Of a stretch of 48,840 bases of DNA, positions 18,604-28,295 are shown in pieces. Numbering within the stretch: position 1 is the first letter of the stretch; each line of letters begins with the position of its first letter. The stretch is from Pseudomonadota bacterium. GTDB lineage: Bacteria; Pseudomonadota; Alphaproteobacteria; Puniceispirillales; Marisalimonadaceae. The stretch spans positions 1 to 48,840 of the forward strand of contig JAQBXK010000013.1 in assembly GCA_027625145.1 (NCBI GenBank), read 5' to 3'. The notes under the pieces were generated by a model. That model did no database searches, was not told the DNA's origin, and saw only the letters and a program-made list of their open reading frames with translations. Made by a program: the position numbers and the translations under genes.

Positions 18604-19071
18604 TTACATCTTTTTTTGCAATCCGTCTAGTGCTGATTGTAATATCCAGCAAGCTGCAAGCTGGTCTGTCCTTGAAGACCTTTTTTTTCTAGATAAGTCA
18701 GCTAGTATCATTGGTTTTTCAATAGCCATAGTTGACATGCGTTCATCCTGAAGCAAAATTGGTAAATCTTTAATATTTAATAAGCTTTTAATAAAATCTC
18801 TTACAGAGTCACATCTTGGGCCAATGCTACCGTCCATATTAAGAGGCCATCCCATAACTATCCCTGAAATATTATATTTTTCACAAATATTAATAAGTTC
18901 TTCTATGTCAGATTTAATTTTTTTTCTTTTTATTGTTGAAATTGGTGACGCAACCATTAAGTTTGAATCACTAACAGCAATACCTAATGTTTTTGTTCCA
19001 GGGTCAATCCCTAAAATTCTTTTTTTAGGAAAAATGTTCAACAAAAATTCATCAGGCTTGAAGATAGGCAT
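18604..19071 (-). CDS. ruvX: Putative Holliday junction resolvase RuvX/YqgF
   Basis: RNase H-fold nuclease involved in 16S rRNA 5' processing and proposed to act on Holliday junctions. The 155-residue protein has the N-terminal [16 protein letters not shown] motif with the first catalytic aspartate. The later LLQDERMST stretch carries further acidic residues, and [11 protein letters not shown] the last aspartate. The length is a little above the usual 140. It heads the minus-strand run into pyrB and is divergent from gatC. Confidence 0.93.
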   Translation of the reverse strand: MPIFKPDEFLLNIFPKKRILGIDPGTKTLGIAVSDSNLMVASPISTIKRKKIKSDIEELINICEKYNISGIVMGWPLNMDGSIGPRCDSVRDFIKSLLNIKDLPILLQDERMSTMAIEKPMILADLSRKKRSSRTDQLAACWILQSALDGLQKKM

Positions 19072-19132
19072 AATTGATGCTAACAGACTTTCTTATTAAT
19101 TAAAATTTAATCAATGGAATGAAAGAATCAAA

Positions 19133-19435
19133 ATGTCCAATAAAAAATCCATTGTTGACATTCAAACTGTAAACAAAATTGCAAGATTAGCTCGACTTAA
19201 TATTCCTGAGAATGATAAAGACAATTTAATAATTGATCTAAATAATATTTTAGAGTTTGTTGCGCAATTAGAAGAGGTTGAAACATCAAATATAGAGCCA
19301 TTAGCATCTGTTACTGGTCATAAATTGCCTCTTAGAATTGATGAAGTTACTGACGGTAACATTGAAGATCTAGTTCTTCAAAATGCCCCAGAAAAATCAA
19401 GTGGTTTTTTCGTAGTTCCAAAGGTTATTGAATAA
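19133..19435 (+). CDS. gatC: Asp-tRNA(Asn)/Glu-tRNA(Gln) amidotransferase subunit C
   Basis: Small scaffold subunit of the GatCAB amidotransferase, which converts misacylated Glu-tRNA(Gln) and/or Asp-tRNA(Asn) to the correct amide forms. The 100 residues show the family N-terminus '[12 protein letters not shown]', the central '[25 protein letters not shown]', and '[11 protein letters not shown]' followed by a short tail. Its TAA overlaps the gatA ATG (TAATG), indicating coupled translation. Confidence 0.96.
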   Translation: MSNKKSIVDIQTVNKIARLARLNIPENDKDNLIIDLNNILEFVAQLEEVETSNIEPLASVTGHKLPLRIDEVTDGNIEDLVLQNAPEKSSGFFVVPKVIE

Positions 19436-20898
19436 TGTCTGATTTATTAAAATTTAATTTATTGCAAGCTGAGAAAGCAATTAAAAATAAAGAGTTTACT
19501 TCAGTAGAATTAACTAACGCTTATATTAAAGCAATTGATGATACATATTCACTAGGCGCGTATTTAGAAACAGTTAAAGAAAAATCTTTAGATATGGCTT
19601 TAAAGTCTGATAAAAACATTGCTGATGGGGTTGCAAGGCCTCTTGAAGGCTTGCCAATTGGCGTTAAAGATATGTTTTGCACTAAAGGAATTAAAACAAC
19701 AGCTTCTTCAAAGATACTGGATAATTTTTATCCAACATACGAAAGTACTGTTACTCAAAAACTATGGGATGATGGTGCGGTAATGCTTGGTAAATTATCA
19801 TGTGATGAATTTGCCATGGGATCGAGCAATGAAACTGCGGCTAAAGGAAATGTTAAAAATCCATGGTTATTAGATAAACAAGTATCCCCAGGAGGTTCGT
19901 CAGGAGGCTCTGCATCTGCGGTAGCTTCAAGGTCAGCACTTGCCGCTACTGGAACTGATACCGGTGGCTCGATAAGGCAACCTGCTGCTTTTTGTGGGAT
20001 AACAGGATTAAAGCCCACTTATGGGCGTTGTTCTCGTTGGGGTATTGTTGCGTTTTCATCATCTTTAGACCAAGCTGGCCCACTTACAAGAACTGTTGGT
20101 GACTCGGCTCTAATGTTAAATTCAATGGCAGGATATGATAAGAAGGACTCTACATCAGCTGACTTAAAAATGCCTGATTTAATTGATTGTCTTGATAAGG
20201 GTGTAAAAGGAAAAAAAATAGGAATACCAAAAGAATATACTCAGGACGGGATATCAAATGATATTATTAAATTTTTTGAAACATCAATCAATTGGTTAAA
20301 AGATGCTGGTGCTGAGATTGTTCCTGTTTCATTGCCTCATACAAAATATGCTCTTCCTGTTTATTATATAATTGCTCCTGCTGAAGCATCTAGTAACCTA
20401 GCAAGATATGACGGAGTTAGGTTTGGTGTAAGAAAAGAAGGTCAAAGTTTAGATGAAATGTATGAATTAACACGTGGAAATGGCTTTGGTGAAGAAGTTA
20501 AGCGTAGAATTATGATTGGTACATATGTTTTGTCATCTGGTTATTATGATGCATATTATTTAAAGGCTCAAAAAGTAAGAAGGTTAATCAAACAAGATTT
20601 TGATAACGTTTTCGAAAAAGTTGATTTTCTCTTAACCCCATCTACCCCGACTACTGCTTTTTCATTAGGTGAAAAGCAAGATCCACTTACTATGTATTTA
20701 AACGATATTTTTACAGTGCCAGCTAGCCTAGCAGGGTTGCCAGGGATATCCTTGCCGGTTGGGTTAGATAAGTCTGGATTGCCTATAGGTATGCAATTAA
20801 TTGCTAGAGCATTTGACGAGCCTGGCTTAATAAGCACTGCTCAAGTCATAGAAAATTATGCAGAATTTAATTTTATAGCTGACGGAGCTGCAAAATGA
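19435..20898 (+). CDS. gatA: Asp-tRNA(Asn)/Glu-tRNA(Gln) amidotransferase subunit A
   Basis: Glutaminase subunit of GatCAB that supplies ammonia for transamidation. The 487-residue amidase-signature protein has the Ser-cisSer-Lys triad: K78 in GVKDMF, S155 in [10 protein letters not shown], and nucleophile S179 in TDTGGSIR. The length is standard. It overlaps gatC at its start and gatB at its end (ATGA). In organisms that lack glutaminyl-tRNA synthetase this route makes Gln-tRNA; whether that holds here cannot be told from the window. Confidence 0.97.
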   Translation: MSDLLKFNLLQAEKAIKNKEFTSVELTNAYIKAIDDTYSLGAYLETVKEKSLDMALKSDKNIADGVARPLEGLPIGVKDMFCTKGIKTTASSKILDNFYPTYESTVTQKLWDDGAVMLGKLSCDEFAMGSSNETAAKGNVKNPWLLDKQVSPGGSSGGSASAVASRSALAATGTDTGGSIRQPAAFCGITGLKPTYGRCSRWGIVAFSSSLDQAGPLTRTVGDSALMLNSMAGYDKKDSTSADLKMPDLIDCLDKGVKGKKIGIPKEYTQDGISNDIIKFFETSINWLKDAGAEIVPVSLPHTKYALPVYYIIAPAEASSNLARYDGVRFGVRKEGQSLDEMYELTRGNGFGEEVKRRIMIGTYVLSSGYYDAYYLKAQKVRRLIKQDFDNVFEKVDFLLTPSTPTTAFSLGEKQDPLTMYLNDIFTVPASLAGLPGISLPVGLDKSGLPIGMQLIARAFDEPGLISTAQVIENYAEFNFIADGAAK

Positions 20899-22382
20899 AT
20901 CAAGTTTCATCAAATAATTCTAAAAAATTAAAGCCTGGGCAAATACAGGGTGATACAGGTTTGTGGGAAATGGTTATAGGTTTAGAGATACATGCTCAGA
21001 TCTCAAGTAAATCAAAGTTATTTTCTGGAGCTTCAGCTACTTTTGGCGCTGGCGCTAACACAAATGTTTCACTAGTAGACGCTGCTATGCCTGGAATGCT
21101 TCCAGTTATTAATCAGTATTGTGTAGAACAAGCTGTTAAAACAGGATTGGCGTTAAATGCCCAAATTAATAATTATTCGGTGTTTGATAGAAAAAATTAT
21201 TTTTATGCTGACTTGCCTCAAGGTTATCAAATTAGTCAATTTACTAAACCCATAGTTGGTGAAGGAGAGATTATAATTGATTTAGACGAAGGCAAGCAAA
21301 CAACTATTGGCATAGAAAGATTGCATCTTGAACAAGATGCAGGAAAATCTTTGCACGATCAACATCCGACTAAGACTTACATAGATTTAAATAGAACTGG
21401 TGTTGCCTTAATGGAAATTGTGTCTAAGCCTGACATAAGATCTCCTCAAGAAGCTGGTTTATTTGTTAAAAAAATAAGATCAATCCTAAGATATGTTGGT
21501 TCGTGTGACGGAAATATGGAAGAAGGGTCTCTAAGAGCTGATTGTAATGTTTCAGTCAGAAGAGCTGGTGAAGAATTTGGAACAAGATGTGAAATTAAAA
21601 ATTTAAACTCTATTAGATTTATCAATCAAGCGATTCAATCTGAAGCTGAAAGACAAGTTGAAATACTTGAATCTGGAGGAAGCATTAATCAAGAGACTAG
21701 GCTTTTTGATACAAGCACTGGTGAGACAAGGTCAATGAGAAGTAAAGAAGACGCACATGATTATAGATATTTCCCCGATCCAGACTTGTTACCTTTAGAA
21801 TTTGAAGATAGTTGGGTTAAGGGTTTAAAAGAAAGTCTTCCAGAGCTTCCTGATACTCTTAGAGAAAGATTGGTTTTAGATTATGGAATAACTCCATACG
21901 ATGCAGCTGTTTTGGTTGAAGAAAAAGATTATGTTAAGTTTTATGAGAAAGCTGCTTTAGGAAGAGATGGAAAGTTAACAGCAAATTGGATGATTTCTGA
22001 ATTATTTGGTGCTTTGAAAAAAGAAAACTTATCTTTATTAAATAGTCCAGTTTCACCTGAATCCCTAGGAGAGTTAATTACTTTAATAACTGATGGAGTA
22101 ATATCAGGTAAGATTGCAAAAGATATTTTTGCTGAGATGATGATTAGTAAAAAAAAACCAATTGAAATTGTTAAAGACAAGGGCTTGGAACAAGTTTCTG
22201 ATGATAATGAAATACTGAAACTAATAGAAAGTGTAATTGCTGATAACCAAGATAAAGTAAAACAATATTTAAGTGGCAAAGATAAACTTTTTGGTTTTTT
22301 TGTTGGTCAAGTGATGAAAGTTTCTCAAGGAAAGGCAAATCCTGGGATAGTTAACAAGCTACTTAAAGAAAATCTAAAATAA
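20895..22382 (+). CDS. gatB: Asp-tRNA(Asn)/Glu-tRNA(Gln) amidotransferase subunit B
   Basis: tRNA-binding and kinase-like subunit that activates the misacylated aminoacyl-tRNA in GatCAB. The 495-residue protein has the GatB signature '[21 protein letters not shown]', '[20 protein letters not shown]', the 'LEQDAGKS' stretch and '[13 protein letters not shown]'. A C-terminal YqeY-like domain ends the protein. The start overlaps the gatA stop by four bases. The 3' end lies 7 bases from the convergent exporter gene, with no terminator visible between them. Confidence 0.97.
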   Translation: MNQVSSNNSKKLKPGQIQGDTGLWEMVIGLEIHAQISSKSKLFSGASATFGAGANTNVSLVDAAMPGMLPVINQYCVEQAVKTGLALNAQINNYSVFDRKNYFYADLPQGYQISQFTKPIVGEGEIIIDLDEGKQTTIGIERLHLEQDAGKSLHDQHPTKTYIDLNRTGVALMEIVSKPDIRSPQEAGLFVKKIRSILRYVGSCDGNMEEGSLRADCNVSVRRAGEEFGTRCEIKNLNSIRFINQAIQSEAERQVEILESGGSINQETRLFDTSTGETRSMRSKEDAHDYRYFPDPDLLPLEFEDSWVKGLKESLPELPDTLRERLVLDYGITPYDAAVLVEEKDYVKFYEKAALGRDGKLTANWMISELFGALKKENLSLLNSPVSPESLGELITLITDGVISGKIAKDIFAEMMISKKKPIEIVKDKGLEQVSDDNEILKLIESVIADNQDKVKQYLSGKDKLFGFFVGQVMKVSQGKANPGIVNKLLKENLK

Positions 22383-22389
22383 AATTAAA

Positions 22390-23295
22390 TTATTTTTTAA
22401 AATTCCAGTTTGCTATTACTATAGCCATAACTATCGATATAAAGCCTATAAGTAAGCGGATTGTTATAGCTTCATTAAGAATGATAGAGCCTAACAAAAT
22501 AGCTGAAAGAGGATTAAAGCCTAAAGAAATTGCTGCTTGAGTTGGTGTAATTAATTGTAATGCTTTTCCCCAGCAATACATCATTAATGCTCCTCCAGGT
22601 AAAATTAACATTCCCAAAGCCATTAATTCGTAGTTGTTTAATGTTATTAAGTTTGAAAGTGGATTGCCAAAACTTGTTGACAGCAAAAAACTAAAAAAAG
22701 AACCTATAAAAATAATATAAATCATTACAGGAATATTTCCGTATTTCTTAAGGTATTTTCCTGAAAATACAGTAAAGCAAGAAGCTGAAATTACTCCTAG
22801 CATCATTAAAAAATCACCTTTTAATGTATCATTAAAATTGTTATCAACTTTTTCAGATATACAAAATATAACACCAGTTATAGCAAGTATAACAGCTATA
22901 GATTTATTAATAGTTAGTTTTTCTATCTTAAAAAGATATGCTATTATTATAGTACACAAAGGCATTGTAGCATAAAGTAACCCAGCTCTAGATGCTGTTG
23001 TATGTTCTAGCCCTAAAGCCATAAAGTTTGGGAAAATAGTAACCATTGCTATTCCTAAAAGTCCCATGGATAACAAATCTTTTTTATCAAACTTAATTTT
23101 TAAGTAAACAGATGCTGAAATTAAAAATAATATTAAACCAGTTAACCCATACCTAATAAAACTCAATGTAAACGGGTCTATACTTTCGATTAGAAATCTT
23201 GTGAATACAAATGTTGAACCCCCAAGTGTAGCTGACAAAGATGCCAGAAAAGATCCTAACAAAACGTTACTTAAAACTGTTTTATCTTTATTCAT
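22390..23295 (-). CDS. EamA/DMT-superfamily transporter
   Basis: A 301-residue membrane protein with about ten hydrophobic helices in two EamA repeats, the layout of drug/metabolite transporter exporters. Family features include 'ATLGGSTFVFTRFLIESIDPFTLSFIRYGLTGLIL' in the first half and 'TPTQAAISLGFNPLSAILLGSIILNEAIT' in the second. Members export amino acids, nucleobases or metabolites; the substrate cannot be read from sequence. A 270-base upstream gap separates it from the ketopantoate-reductase-like gene. Confidence 0.88.
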   Translation of the reverse strand: MNKDKTVLSNVLLGSFLASLSATLGGSTFVFTRFLIESIDPFTLSFIRYGLTGLILFLISASVYLKIKFDKKDLLSMGLLGIAMVTIFPNFMALGLEHTTASRAGLLYATMPLCTIIIAYLFKIEKLTINKSIAVILAITGVIFCISEKVDNNFNDTLKGDFLMMLGVISASCFTVFSGKYLKKYGNIPVMIYIIFIGSFFSFLLSTSFGNPLSNLITLNNYELMALGMLILPGGALMMYCWGKALQLITPTQAAISLGFNPLSAILLGSIILNEAITIRLLIGFISIVMAIVIANWNFKK

Positions 23296-23565
23296 TAGTA
23301 ACTTTCTATAGATTATATTAATATGTTAACAATATTTGATTAAGGTAATACTACTTTTAAAAAATAAAGATAATAATTTTATAAAAATATAATTTTGTAA
23401 AAAAGTCTAAATATTTTTGAACTTGTTTTAAATTTAGCCATATTAGAGTTTAAAGAAAACACTTTAACTAATTTTTAAAATCTAAAGTTTTATAGCCGGG
23501 TGTTCAAAGTTAAAGAAATATAATTTTATATAAAATATTTAATTACTAAAACAAAAGGGAAAAAC
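23296..23565. other. Longest intergenic gap (270 bases), between two divergent genes
   Basis: Very AT-rich, with no ORF of note and no tRNA fold. An imperfect inverted repeat, GTTTAAAG (23448-23455) with CTTTAAC (23462-23468), could be an operator or small hairpin. Promoters for the exporter (minus) and the reductase (plus) should lie here, but no strong consensus pair is evident. An AAAGGGAAAAAC sequence provides the ribosome-binding site of the plus-strand gene. Confidence 0.4.
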
Positions 23566-24480
23566 ATGAAAATACTTGTACTTGGAAGTGGTGGAATAGG
23601 AGGTTTTTTTGGAAGCTATCTTGTTGAAGCAGGAGCGGATGTTACGTTTTTAGTTAGATCTAAGAGAAAAGAAATTTTGTCAATTAATGGGTTAAACATA
23701 GTTAGTTCATTAGGAAATTTGTCTATAAAACCGAAAACAATCTTATCTGAAGAATTAAAGCCAATATATGATGTTATAATAGTTACATGTAAAACTTATG
23801 ATTTAGATCAGGCAATTTTAGATTTAAGACCGATAAAAGGGAAGGGGATGATTATACCTTTTTTAAATGGAATTAATCACATTGAAAAATTAGACAAAGA
23901 ATTTGGAAGTTCAAATGTCATGGGCGGTGTCGCTCATATAAGTTCTAACGTGAATGAACAGGGTACAATTGAGCATTTTAGCGAATTTAAGAAACTTACT
24001 TTTGGAAATCGTAATTTAATAAATGATGACAAAATAAAATCTTTTTATGAAATTTGTCAAAAAACTAAATTTGATAGTGTTTTAAGTGAAAATATAAATT
24101 TAGATTTATGGAAAAAGTGGGTTTTTATTTCTACTGTTGCTGGAGCAACTTCTCTATTTAGATCTAGTTTAGGTGAAATTACTAAGCATGATTATGGAAA
24201 AAAAGTTGTGATTGATTTGTTTCATGAATGCGCTGAAATTGCTAAATTAAATGGATATGATTTTGATGAAAATGAAAAAAACGTGCAAATCAAAACAGTA
24301 ACAAACTCTGGATCACCAATTAAAGCCTCAATGCTAAGAGATGTTGAAAAAAAATCTTTAACAGAACATGAAGAAATTTTTGGTGATCTAATTGTTGCTG
24401 GGAATAAGTATAATGTTAATTGCCCAATCTTGATGTCCTCATATATAAAGATGAAAATTTATCAAGAAACCGGTTTGTAA
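23566..24480 (+). CDS. 2-dehydropantoate 2-reductase-like (ketopantoate reductase family)
   Basis: A 304-residue NAD(P)-dependent reductase with the N-terminal dinucleotide motif VLGSGGIGGFFGSYL and the family's 'VTCKTYDL' and 'PFLNGINH' elements. The lysine in 'LWKKWVFIS' is in the position of the catalytic lysine of PanE. A C-terminal helical domain follows. PanE makes pantoate for coenzyme A, but many paralogues reduce other 2-oxo acids. Its neighbours are not pantothenate genes, so a paralogue role is plausible. The gene is convergent with the aspartate dehydrogenase gene, only 2 bases apart. Confidence 0.82.
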   Translation: MKILVLGSGGIGGFFGSYLVEAGADVTFLVRSKRKEILSINGLNIVSSLGNLSIKPKTILSEELKPIYDVIIVTCKTYDLDQAILDLRPIKGKGMIIPFLNGINHIEKLDKEFGSSNVMGGVAHISSNVNEQGTIEHFSEFKKLTFGNRNLINDDKIKSFYEICQKTKFDSVLSENINLDLWKKWVFISTVAGATSLFRSSLGEITKHDYGKKVVIDLFHECAEIAKLNGYDFDENEKNVQIKTVTNSGSPIKASMLRDVEKKSLTEHEEIFGDLIVAGNKYNVNCPILMSSYIKMKIYQETGL

Positions 24481-24482
24481 AT

Positions 24483-25283
24483 TTAAGTTCCTATTTTAAA
24501 AGGGGATGTCAATCCTCTTAAGCAGGCAATTACACTCAGTCCAGTTATTTTACCTGTACCTGGATTATCTGGAGATTGGACATTTTGAATAGACATTTCA
24601 AACATTGCACTATTGGAGTCAACTATCACTTTATGTGTATTTCTTGTTAGATTAGGATCTGCCCATATCTCTAGTTCAGTCTTGTCTGCTCCAATACCCG
24701 CAAGCCCAACAGCTGCAGCAACATTTACATTTGCAGGAAAAGCTTTAGCTCCCTCAGTTGCAGATCCTTTGAAAATTAACTTTTCTTCTGATAAGTCATT
24801 TAGTTCAATTTTATTTTTAATTACATAAGGCGCACTTGAAAGTGCGTTAGGTGGCTTTCTCGTTACCATTTTAACTGAATGGATGATGCCTTCTGATGCA
24901 GCTCTAAGAGCATCTAAGCCTAGAATGGCGCCTGTAGCTAATATGATTTGAGTATTATGTTTTCTAGCCATAATCTCTAAATCAAGATTTTCTAGAATAC
25001 CTGCTCCACTTACAGTAATTAAAGTTTTTTTACTTTTTATGCATTTAACAGCTATATCTTTAAATGCTTCCTTAGGTGCACAGTCAATTATAATGTCACT
25101 TTTTTTAATTAAAGTATCCAAGTCAAAAATTTCAATATTATGTTTCAGTTGTGAAATTCTTTTTTGAGTATTTTCTTTGCTTCTGGAAACAACCCCAATT
25201 AAAGAAAAGTTCTCAACACCAGCTATTAAAGCTTTAGCTACTTCAGTTCCTATTGAGCCAAACCCAACAATTCCAACATTCAT
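24483..25283 (-). CDS. L-aspartate dehydrogenase (NadX/AspDH family)
   Basis: NAD(P)-dependent enzyme that oxidises L-aspartate to iminoaspartate, either feeding NAD biosynthesis or releasing ammonia and oxaloacetate. The 266-residue protein starts MNVGIVGFGSIGTEVAKAL. Further family marks are 'ATGAILGLDALRAASEG', 'VTRKPPNAL', 'ANVNVAAAVGLAG' and the C-terminal 'NPGTGKITGLSVIACLRGL'. A longer frame from TTG 25298 is possible, but GAGGGA just upstream of ATG 25283 is clearly the ribosome-binding site. It follows the gamma-glutamyltransferase gene by 22 bases, so the two probably share a transcript. nadA/nadC-type genes are not near, which favours a catabolic role. That is inference. Confidence 0.85.
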   Translation of the reverse strand: MNVGIVGFGSIGTEVAKALIAGVENFSLIGVVSRSKENTQKRISQLKHNIEIFDLDTLIKKSDIIIDCAPKEAFKDIAVKCIKSKKTLITVSGAGILENLDLEIMARKHNTQIILATGAILGLDALRAASEGIIHSVKMVTRKPPNALSSAPYVIKNKIELNDLSEEKLIFKGSATEGAKAFPANVNVAAAVGLAGIGADKTELEIWADPNLTRNTHKVIVDSNSAMFEMSIQNVQSPDNPGTGKITGLSVIACLRGLTSPFKIGT

Positions 25284-25305
25284 TAAAATATCCCTCAAAA
25301 ATCAA

Positions 25306-27114
25306 TTATCTGCCTATAGCATAACCTTGCATAAAACGAGGATTTGCGCCAGCTTTTAGAATTGGGCCATTCTTGGATGCTGCAGTCATTCTTCCAAGGC
25401 TCCAATCATCATCAATTTTAAGTTTGTGTCCTCTTTTCATTAATTCATTTAAAGTTGACTGAGGAAATCTTTTTTCTGCGGTTAAGTGACCTATATCGGT
25501 TTCTCGTGGAAAGAAGGAGTTTGGAAAATGTGCTGTGCTAAATCCCGGAGCATCAATCGCTTCTTGTAAATTTAATCCAAAATGTACATGTCTTAAGAAT
25601 AAATGAAGTGACCATTGATCTTGTTGATCTCCTCCAGGTGTACCAAAAACCATATAAGGTTCACCATCTTTAAGCGCTAAGGTTGGTGACAAAGTAGTTC
25701 TTGGTCTTCTTTTTGGTCCGATACAAGCGGGAGAGTTTTTATCAAGCCAAAACATTTGTCCTCTGTTAGACAAACAAAAACCTAGTGAAGGAATAATAGG
25801 AGAGCTTTGGAGCCATCCTCCACTTGGCGTTCCAGCAATCATGTTTCCCCATTTATCAATAATATCAAAATGAGTAGTATCTCCTTTCGTTCCGCCTAAT
25901 TCATCTGGGGTTGGTTCATCAAACCTAGCAACTGTAGGTTCGCCTATATCAAATTTTGAAAATGATTCAGGAGTCGTTCCTTTTGGTCTAACCACGACTG
26001 GCCCTCCAAAGCCAGGAATTATTCCAGGTCTAACTTCCATTGAAGCATTTTTACCAATCAGTTTTCTTCTTTCATTATTATATTTGTCACTGAGAAGTAT
26101 ATCTAGAGGAATTTTGTTAAAATCAGGGTCTCCATAAAATGCTTCTCTATCTGCAAAAGCTAATTTTGTAGCTTCTACTGCTAGGTGAACAAACTCAGGA
26201 GAATTTTCATCAAGCGCATCTAGATTAAACCCTTTTAATAAAGCTAATTGTTGAAGAAAAGTGGGTCCTTGTCCCCATGGACCAGTTTTGCAGACAGTAT
26301 AGTTTTTATAATCATATGTAGAAGGCTTTTCTATTGTCGCAGACCAGTCAGCTATATCATCCCCTCTTAGAAGTCCTTTATGGCGATCACCAGTGGTATC
26401 CATAACTTCTGTATTTCTTGAAAATAAATCAATTGCTTCAGCAATAAATCCCTCTTTCCATACTTTTCTTGCATAAGAAATTTGTTCGTCTCGATCCTTT
26501 GATTTAGATTCGACTTCTACTAATATGCGAGTGTACATTTCAGCCATTGAATTATTGGTAAAAAAACTTCCAATTTTAGGAACGTTCCCCCCAGGGAGAT
26601 ATATATTAGCAGATGTCTTCCACTCTTCTTTAAACAAATCTTCAACAGCTTTAATTGTATTGACAATATTAGGAACTAACGGATACCCATTTTTTGCAAT
26701 TGTTATTGCAGGTTCTAGAACTTCTCTAAGTGATTTTGTCCCAAACTTTAATAGTAAAAGCATCCAAGCATCAAATGCACCAGGTACCACTGCAGGAAGT
26801 AATCCACTTCCTGGAACTATGTTAAGGTTCATATCATGAAATGCTTCAATATTAGCTAAAGAAGGAGCTACTCCTTGCCCACAAATTACAATTGGATCTT
26901 GATTAATGGGAGATAATATTAATGGAACTTCTCCCCCAGGACCATTTAAATGAGGCTCAACAACTTGTAATGTAAATCCAGTGGCAACAGCAGCGTCAAA
27001 TGCATTCCCTTCTTTTTCTAAAATAGACATCCCTATAGCGCTTGCAATCCAATGAGTAGTTGTTACCACTCCAAAGTTACCAGTAATTTCAGGTCTAGTA
27101 GTAAAATTAATCAT
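25306..27114 (-). CDS. Gamma-glutamyltransferase family protein (Ntn hydrolase)
   Basis: Autoprocessing N-terminal-nucleophile hydrolase that cleaves or transfers gamma-glutamyl groups; some relatives are acylases. The 602-residue protein shows the family N-terminus ('FGVVTTTHWIASAIGMSIL', 'NAFDAAVATGFTL') and the processing site GDTTHFDIID. The predicted nucleophile T413 would become the N-terminus of the small subunit. 'RPRTTLSPTL' and 'FGTPGGDQQDQW' complete the signature. No signal peptide is evident, unlike the periplasmic glutathione-degrading enzymes, so a cytosolic location is likely. It is transcribed divergently from tctCBA across a 145-base gap and upstream of aspartate dehydrogenase. 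This suggests it acts on the imported substrate or a product. Confidence 0.88.
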   Translation of the reverse strand: MINFTTRPEITGNFGVVTTTHWIASAIGMSILEKEGNAFDAAVATGFTLQVVEPHLNGPGGEVPLILSPINQDPIVICGQGVAPSLANIEAFHDMNLNIVPGSGLLPAVVPGAFDAWMLLLLKFGTKSLREVLEPAITIAKNGYPLVPNIVNTIKAVEDLFKEEWKTSANIYLPGGNVPKIGSFFTNNSMAEMYTRILVEVESKSKDRDEQISYARKVWKEGFIAEAIDLFSRNTEVMDTTGDRHKGLLRGDDIADWSATIEKPSTYDYKNYTVCKTGPWGQGPTFLQQLALLKGFNLDALDENSPEFVHLAVEATKLAFADREAFYGDPDFNKIPLDILLSDKYNNERRKLIGKNASMEVRPGIIPGFGGPVVVRPKGTTPESFSKFDIGEPTVARFDEPTPDELGGTKGDTTHFDIIDKWGNMIAGTPSGGWLQSSPIIPSLGFCLSNRGQMFWLDKNSPACIGPKRRPRTTLSPTLALKDGEPYMVFGTPGGDQQDQWSLHLFLRHVHFGLNLQEAIDAPGFSTAHFPNSFFPRETDIGHLTAEKRFPQSTLNELMKRGHKLKIDDDWSLGRMTAASKNGPILKAGANPRFMQGYAIGR

Positions 27115-27259
27115 AGTTTCTTTCTCAGTTAAAGTTTTTTATATATGTAATATATATAAAATTAACATGTTTATTTAATATTTTAATATAATGGCTTAAA
27201 ATTATTGTTTGCGATACAATTTATATATAAGATAAATTTTTAATCAGTTGGAGATAATT
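27115..27259. promoter_or_regulatory. Shared divergent control region of the GGT-AspDH and tctCBA operons
   Basis: A 145-base AT-rich region between two opposite start codons. It contains the palindrome AACATGTT (27164-27171), a candidate operator. For tctC, TTGTTT followed 17 bases later by TAAGAT is a possible promoter. TTGGAG is the ribosome-binding site nine bases upstream of the tctC ATG. GAGAAAG precedes the GGT start. The exact promoters are uncertain. Confidence 0.35.
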
Positions 27260-28231
27260 ATGTTTTTTAAAACTATTACAAAAACAGCGCTTCTAGGAAC
27301 AGTATTTGTACTTACATCTATTGCAAGCGCTATATCAGCCCCAAATATTCCATGTAGTACTGCAAAATTAATTGTCCCTTGGGGAGCAGGTGGCGGGACT
27401 GATGTAATCTTCCGTCAATTTGTGGATAATGTAAACAAAGCTGGGGCTAAGCCTCAATTGCAAGTTGTAAACATTGGCGGTCAAGGTGGAAACAAAGGTG
27501 CAAAACAAGCTGCTAAAGCAAAGCCAGATGGATGTACTCTTTTTGCAATTCATCAAAGCGCAATTACTAGTTATTTTACAGGCCGTATTGATATAACTTG
27601 GGATGCTTTTGAGCCTATTTCTTTGTTAACGTCCACTACGTCCATTATTGGTGCCGCGAAAGACACTCCATATAGTAATTTAATAGAATTAATTGCAGCA
27701 GCTAAAAAGAAACCTGGAGAAATTACTGCAGGTGGTACTTTTGGTTCAACAAGTCAGTTTGTGTTTTTACTTATAGAAGACGCTGCTGGAGTTAAGTTTA
27801 AGCACGTTTCTTATGATGGAACAAAAGAAAGAATGACAGCTCTTCTTGCAGGAAATATAGATATAGGCGAAATTAACCTTGCTGTTGCTAAAAAACATAT
27901 GGAATCAAAGTCATTAAAGGCACTCGCTGTTACTGCTCCTGCACCTTTAAAAGATTTGCCTATGGTAGCTACAGCTAAATCTCAAGGTGCTGATGTGAAT
28001 TATGGTGTTGACAGAGGTATTGTTGCGCCAAAAGGAACATCTAAAGCAATTCTTGATCACTATGCTGCAATGTTTAAAGCGGCAGCAACAGACAAAGCAA
28101 TTATTGATACAATGGCTAAAAAAGGTACAGATGTAGTTTTCTTAGGTCCTGATGATTATAAAAAACACTTTCAATCAACATTTGATAAGTGGCTACCTAT
28201 TGCTAAAAAAGTTGGTGTATACAAGCGATAA
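27260..28231 (+). CDS. tctC: Tripartite tricarboxylate transporter substrate-binding protein (TctC/Bug family)
   Basis: Periplasmic solute receptor of a TTT-family secondary transporter. The 323-residue protein begins with a typical signal peptide (about 1-24, ending ASAISA). The mature protein has the Bug-family phosphate/carboxylate loop 'LIVPWGAGGGTDV', then 'VVNIGGQGGNKGAKQAAKAKPDGCTLF', and the later 'SYDGTKERMTALLAGNIDIG' and 'GIVAPKGTSK'. A frame from TTG 27248 exists, but GGAG there serves as ribosome-binding site, so ATG 27260 is preferred. It is followed by an intercistronic hairpin, then tctB and tctA. Bug proteins bind diverse carboxylates or amides; the ligand is not determinable here. 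Confidence 0.92.
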   Translation: MFFKTITKTALLGTVFVLTSIASAISAPNIPCSTAKLIVPWGAGGGTDVIFRQFVDNVNKAGAKPQLQVVNIGGQGGNKGAKQAAKAKPDGCTLFAIHQSAITSYFTGRIDITWDAFEPISLLTSTTSIIGAAKDTPYSNLIELIAAAKKKPGEITAGGTFGSTSQFVFLLIEDAAGVKFKHVSYDGTKERMTALLAGNIDIGEINLAVAKKHMESKSLKALAVTAPAPLKDLPMVATAKSQGADVNYGVDRGIVAPKGTSKAILDHYAAMFKAAATDKAIIDTMAKKGTDVVFLGPDDYKKHFQSTFDKWLPIAKKVGVYKR

Positions 28232-28248
28232 GTATTAAATTAAGAATT

Positions 28249-28284
28249 ATCAAGGGGCTATAATTAGCCTCTTGATTTGTTTTT
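28249..28284 (+). terminator. Intercistronic hairpin with T-run between tctC and tctB
   Basis: ATCAAGGGGCT (28249-28259) pairs with AGCCTCTTGAT (28266-28276) over 11 positions including one G-U pair, with a six-base AT loop. TTGTTTTT follows directly. It has the form of an intrinsic terminator and lies 17 bases after the tctC stop. Partial termination or 3'-end protection would give more receptor (TctC) than membrane subunits (TctB, TctA), as seen in other binding-protein operons. Confidence 0.75.
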
Positions 28285-28295
28285 AGGATTTTTTT

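Noticed and set aside
23485-23510. GTTCAAA stretch resembling a tRNA T-loop
   Set aside because: No acceptor, D or anticodon arms can be drawn around it.
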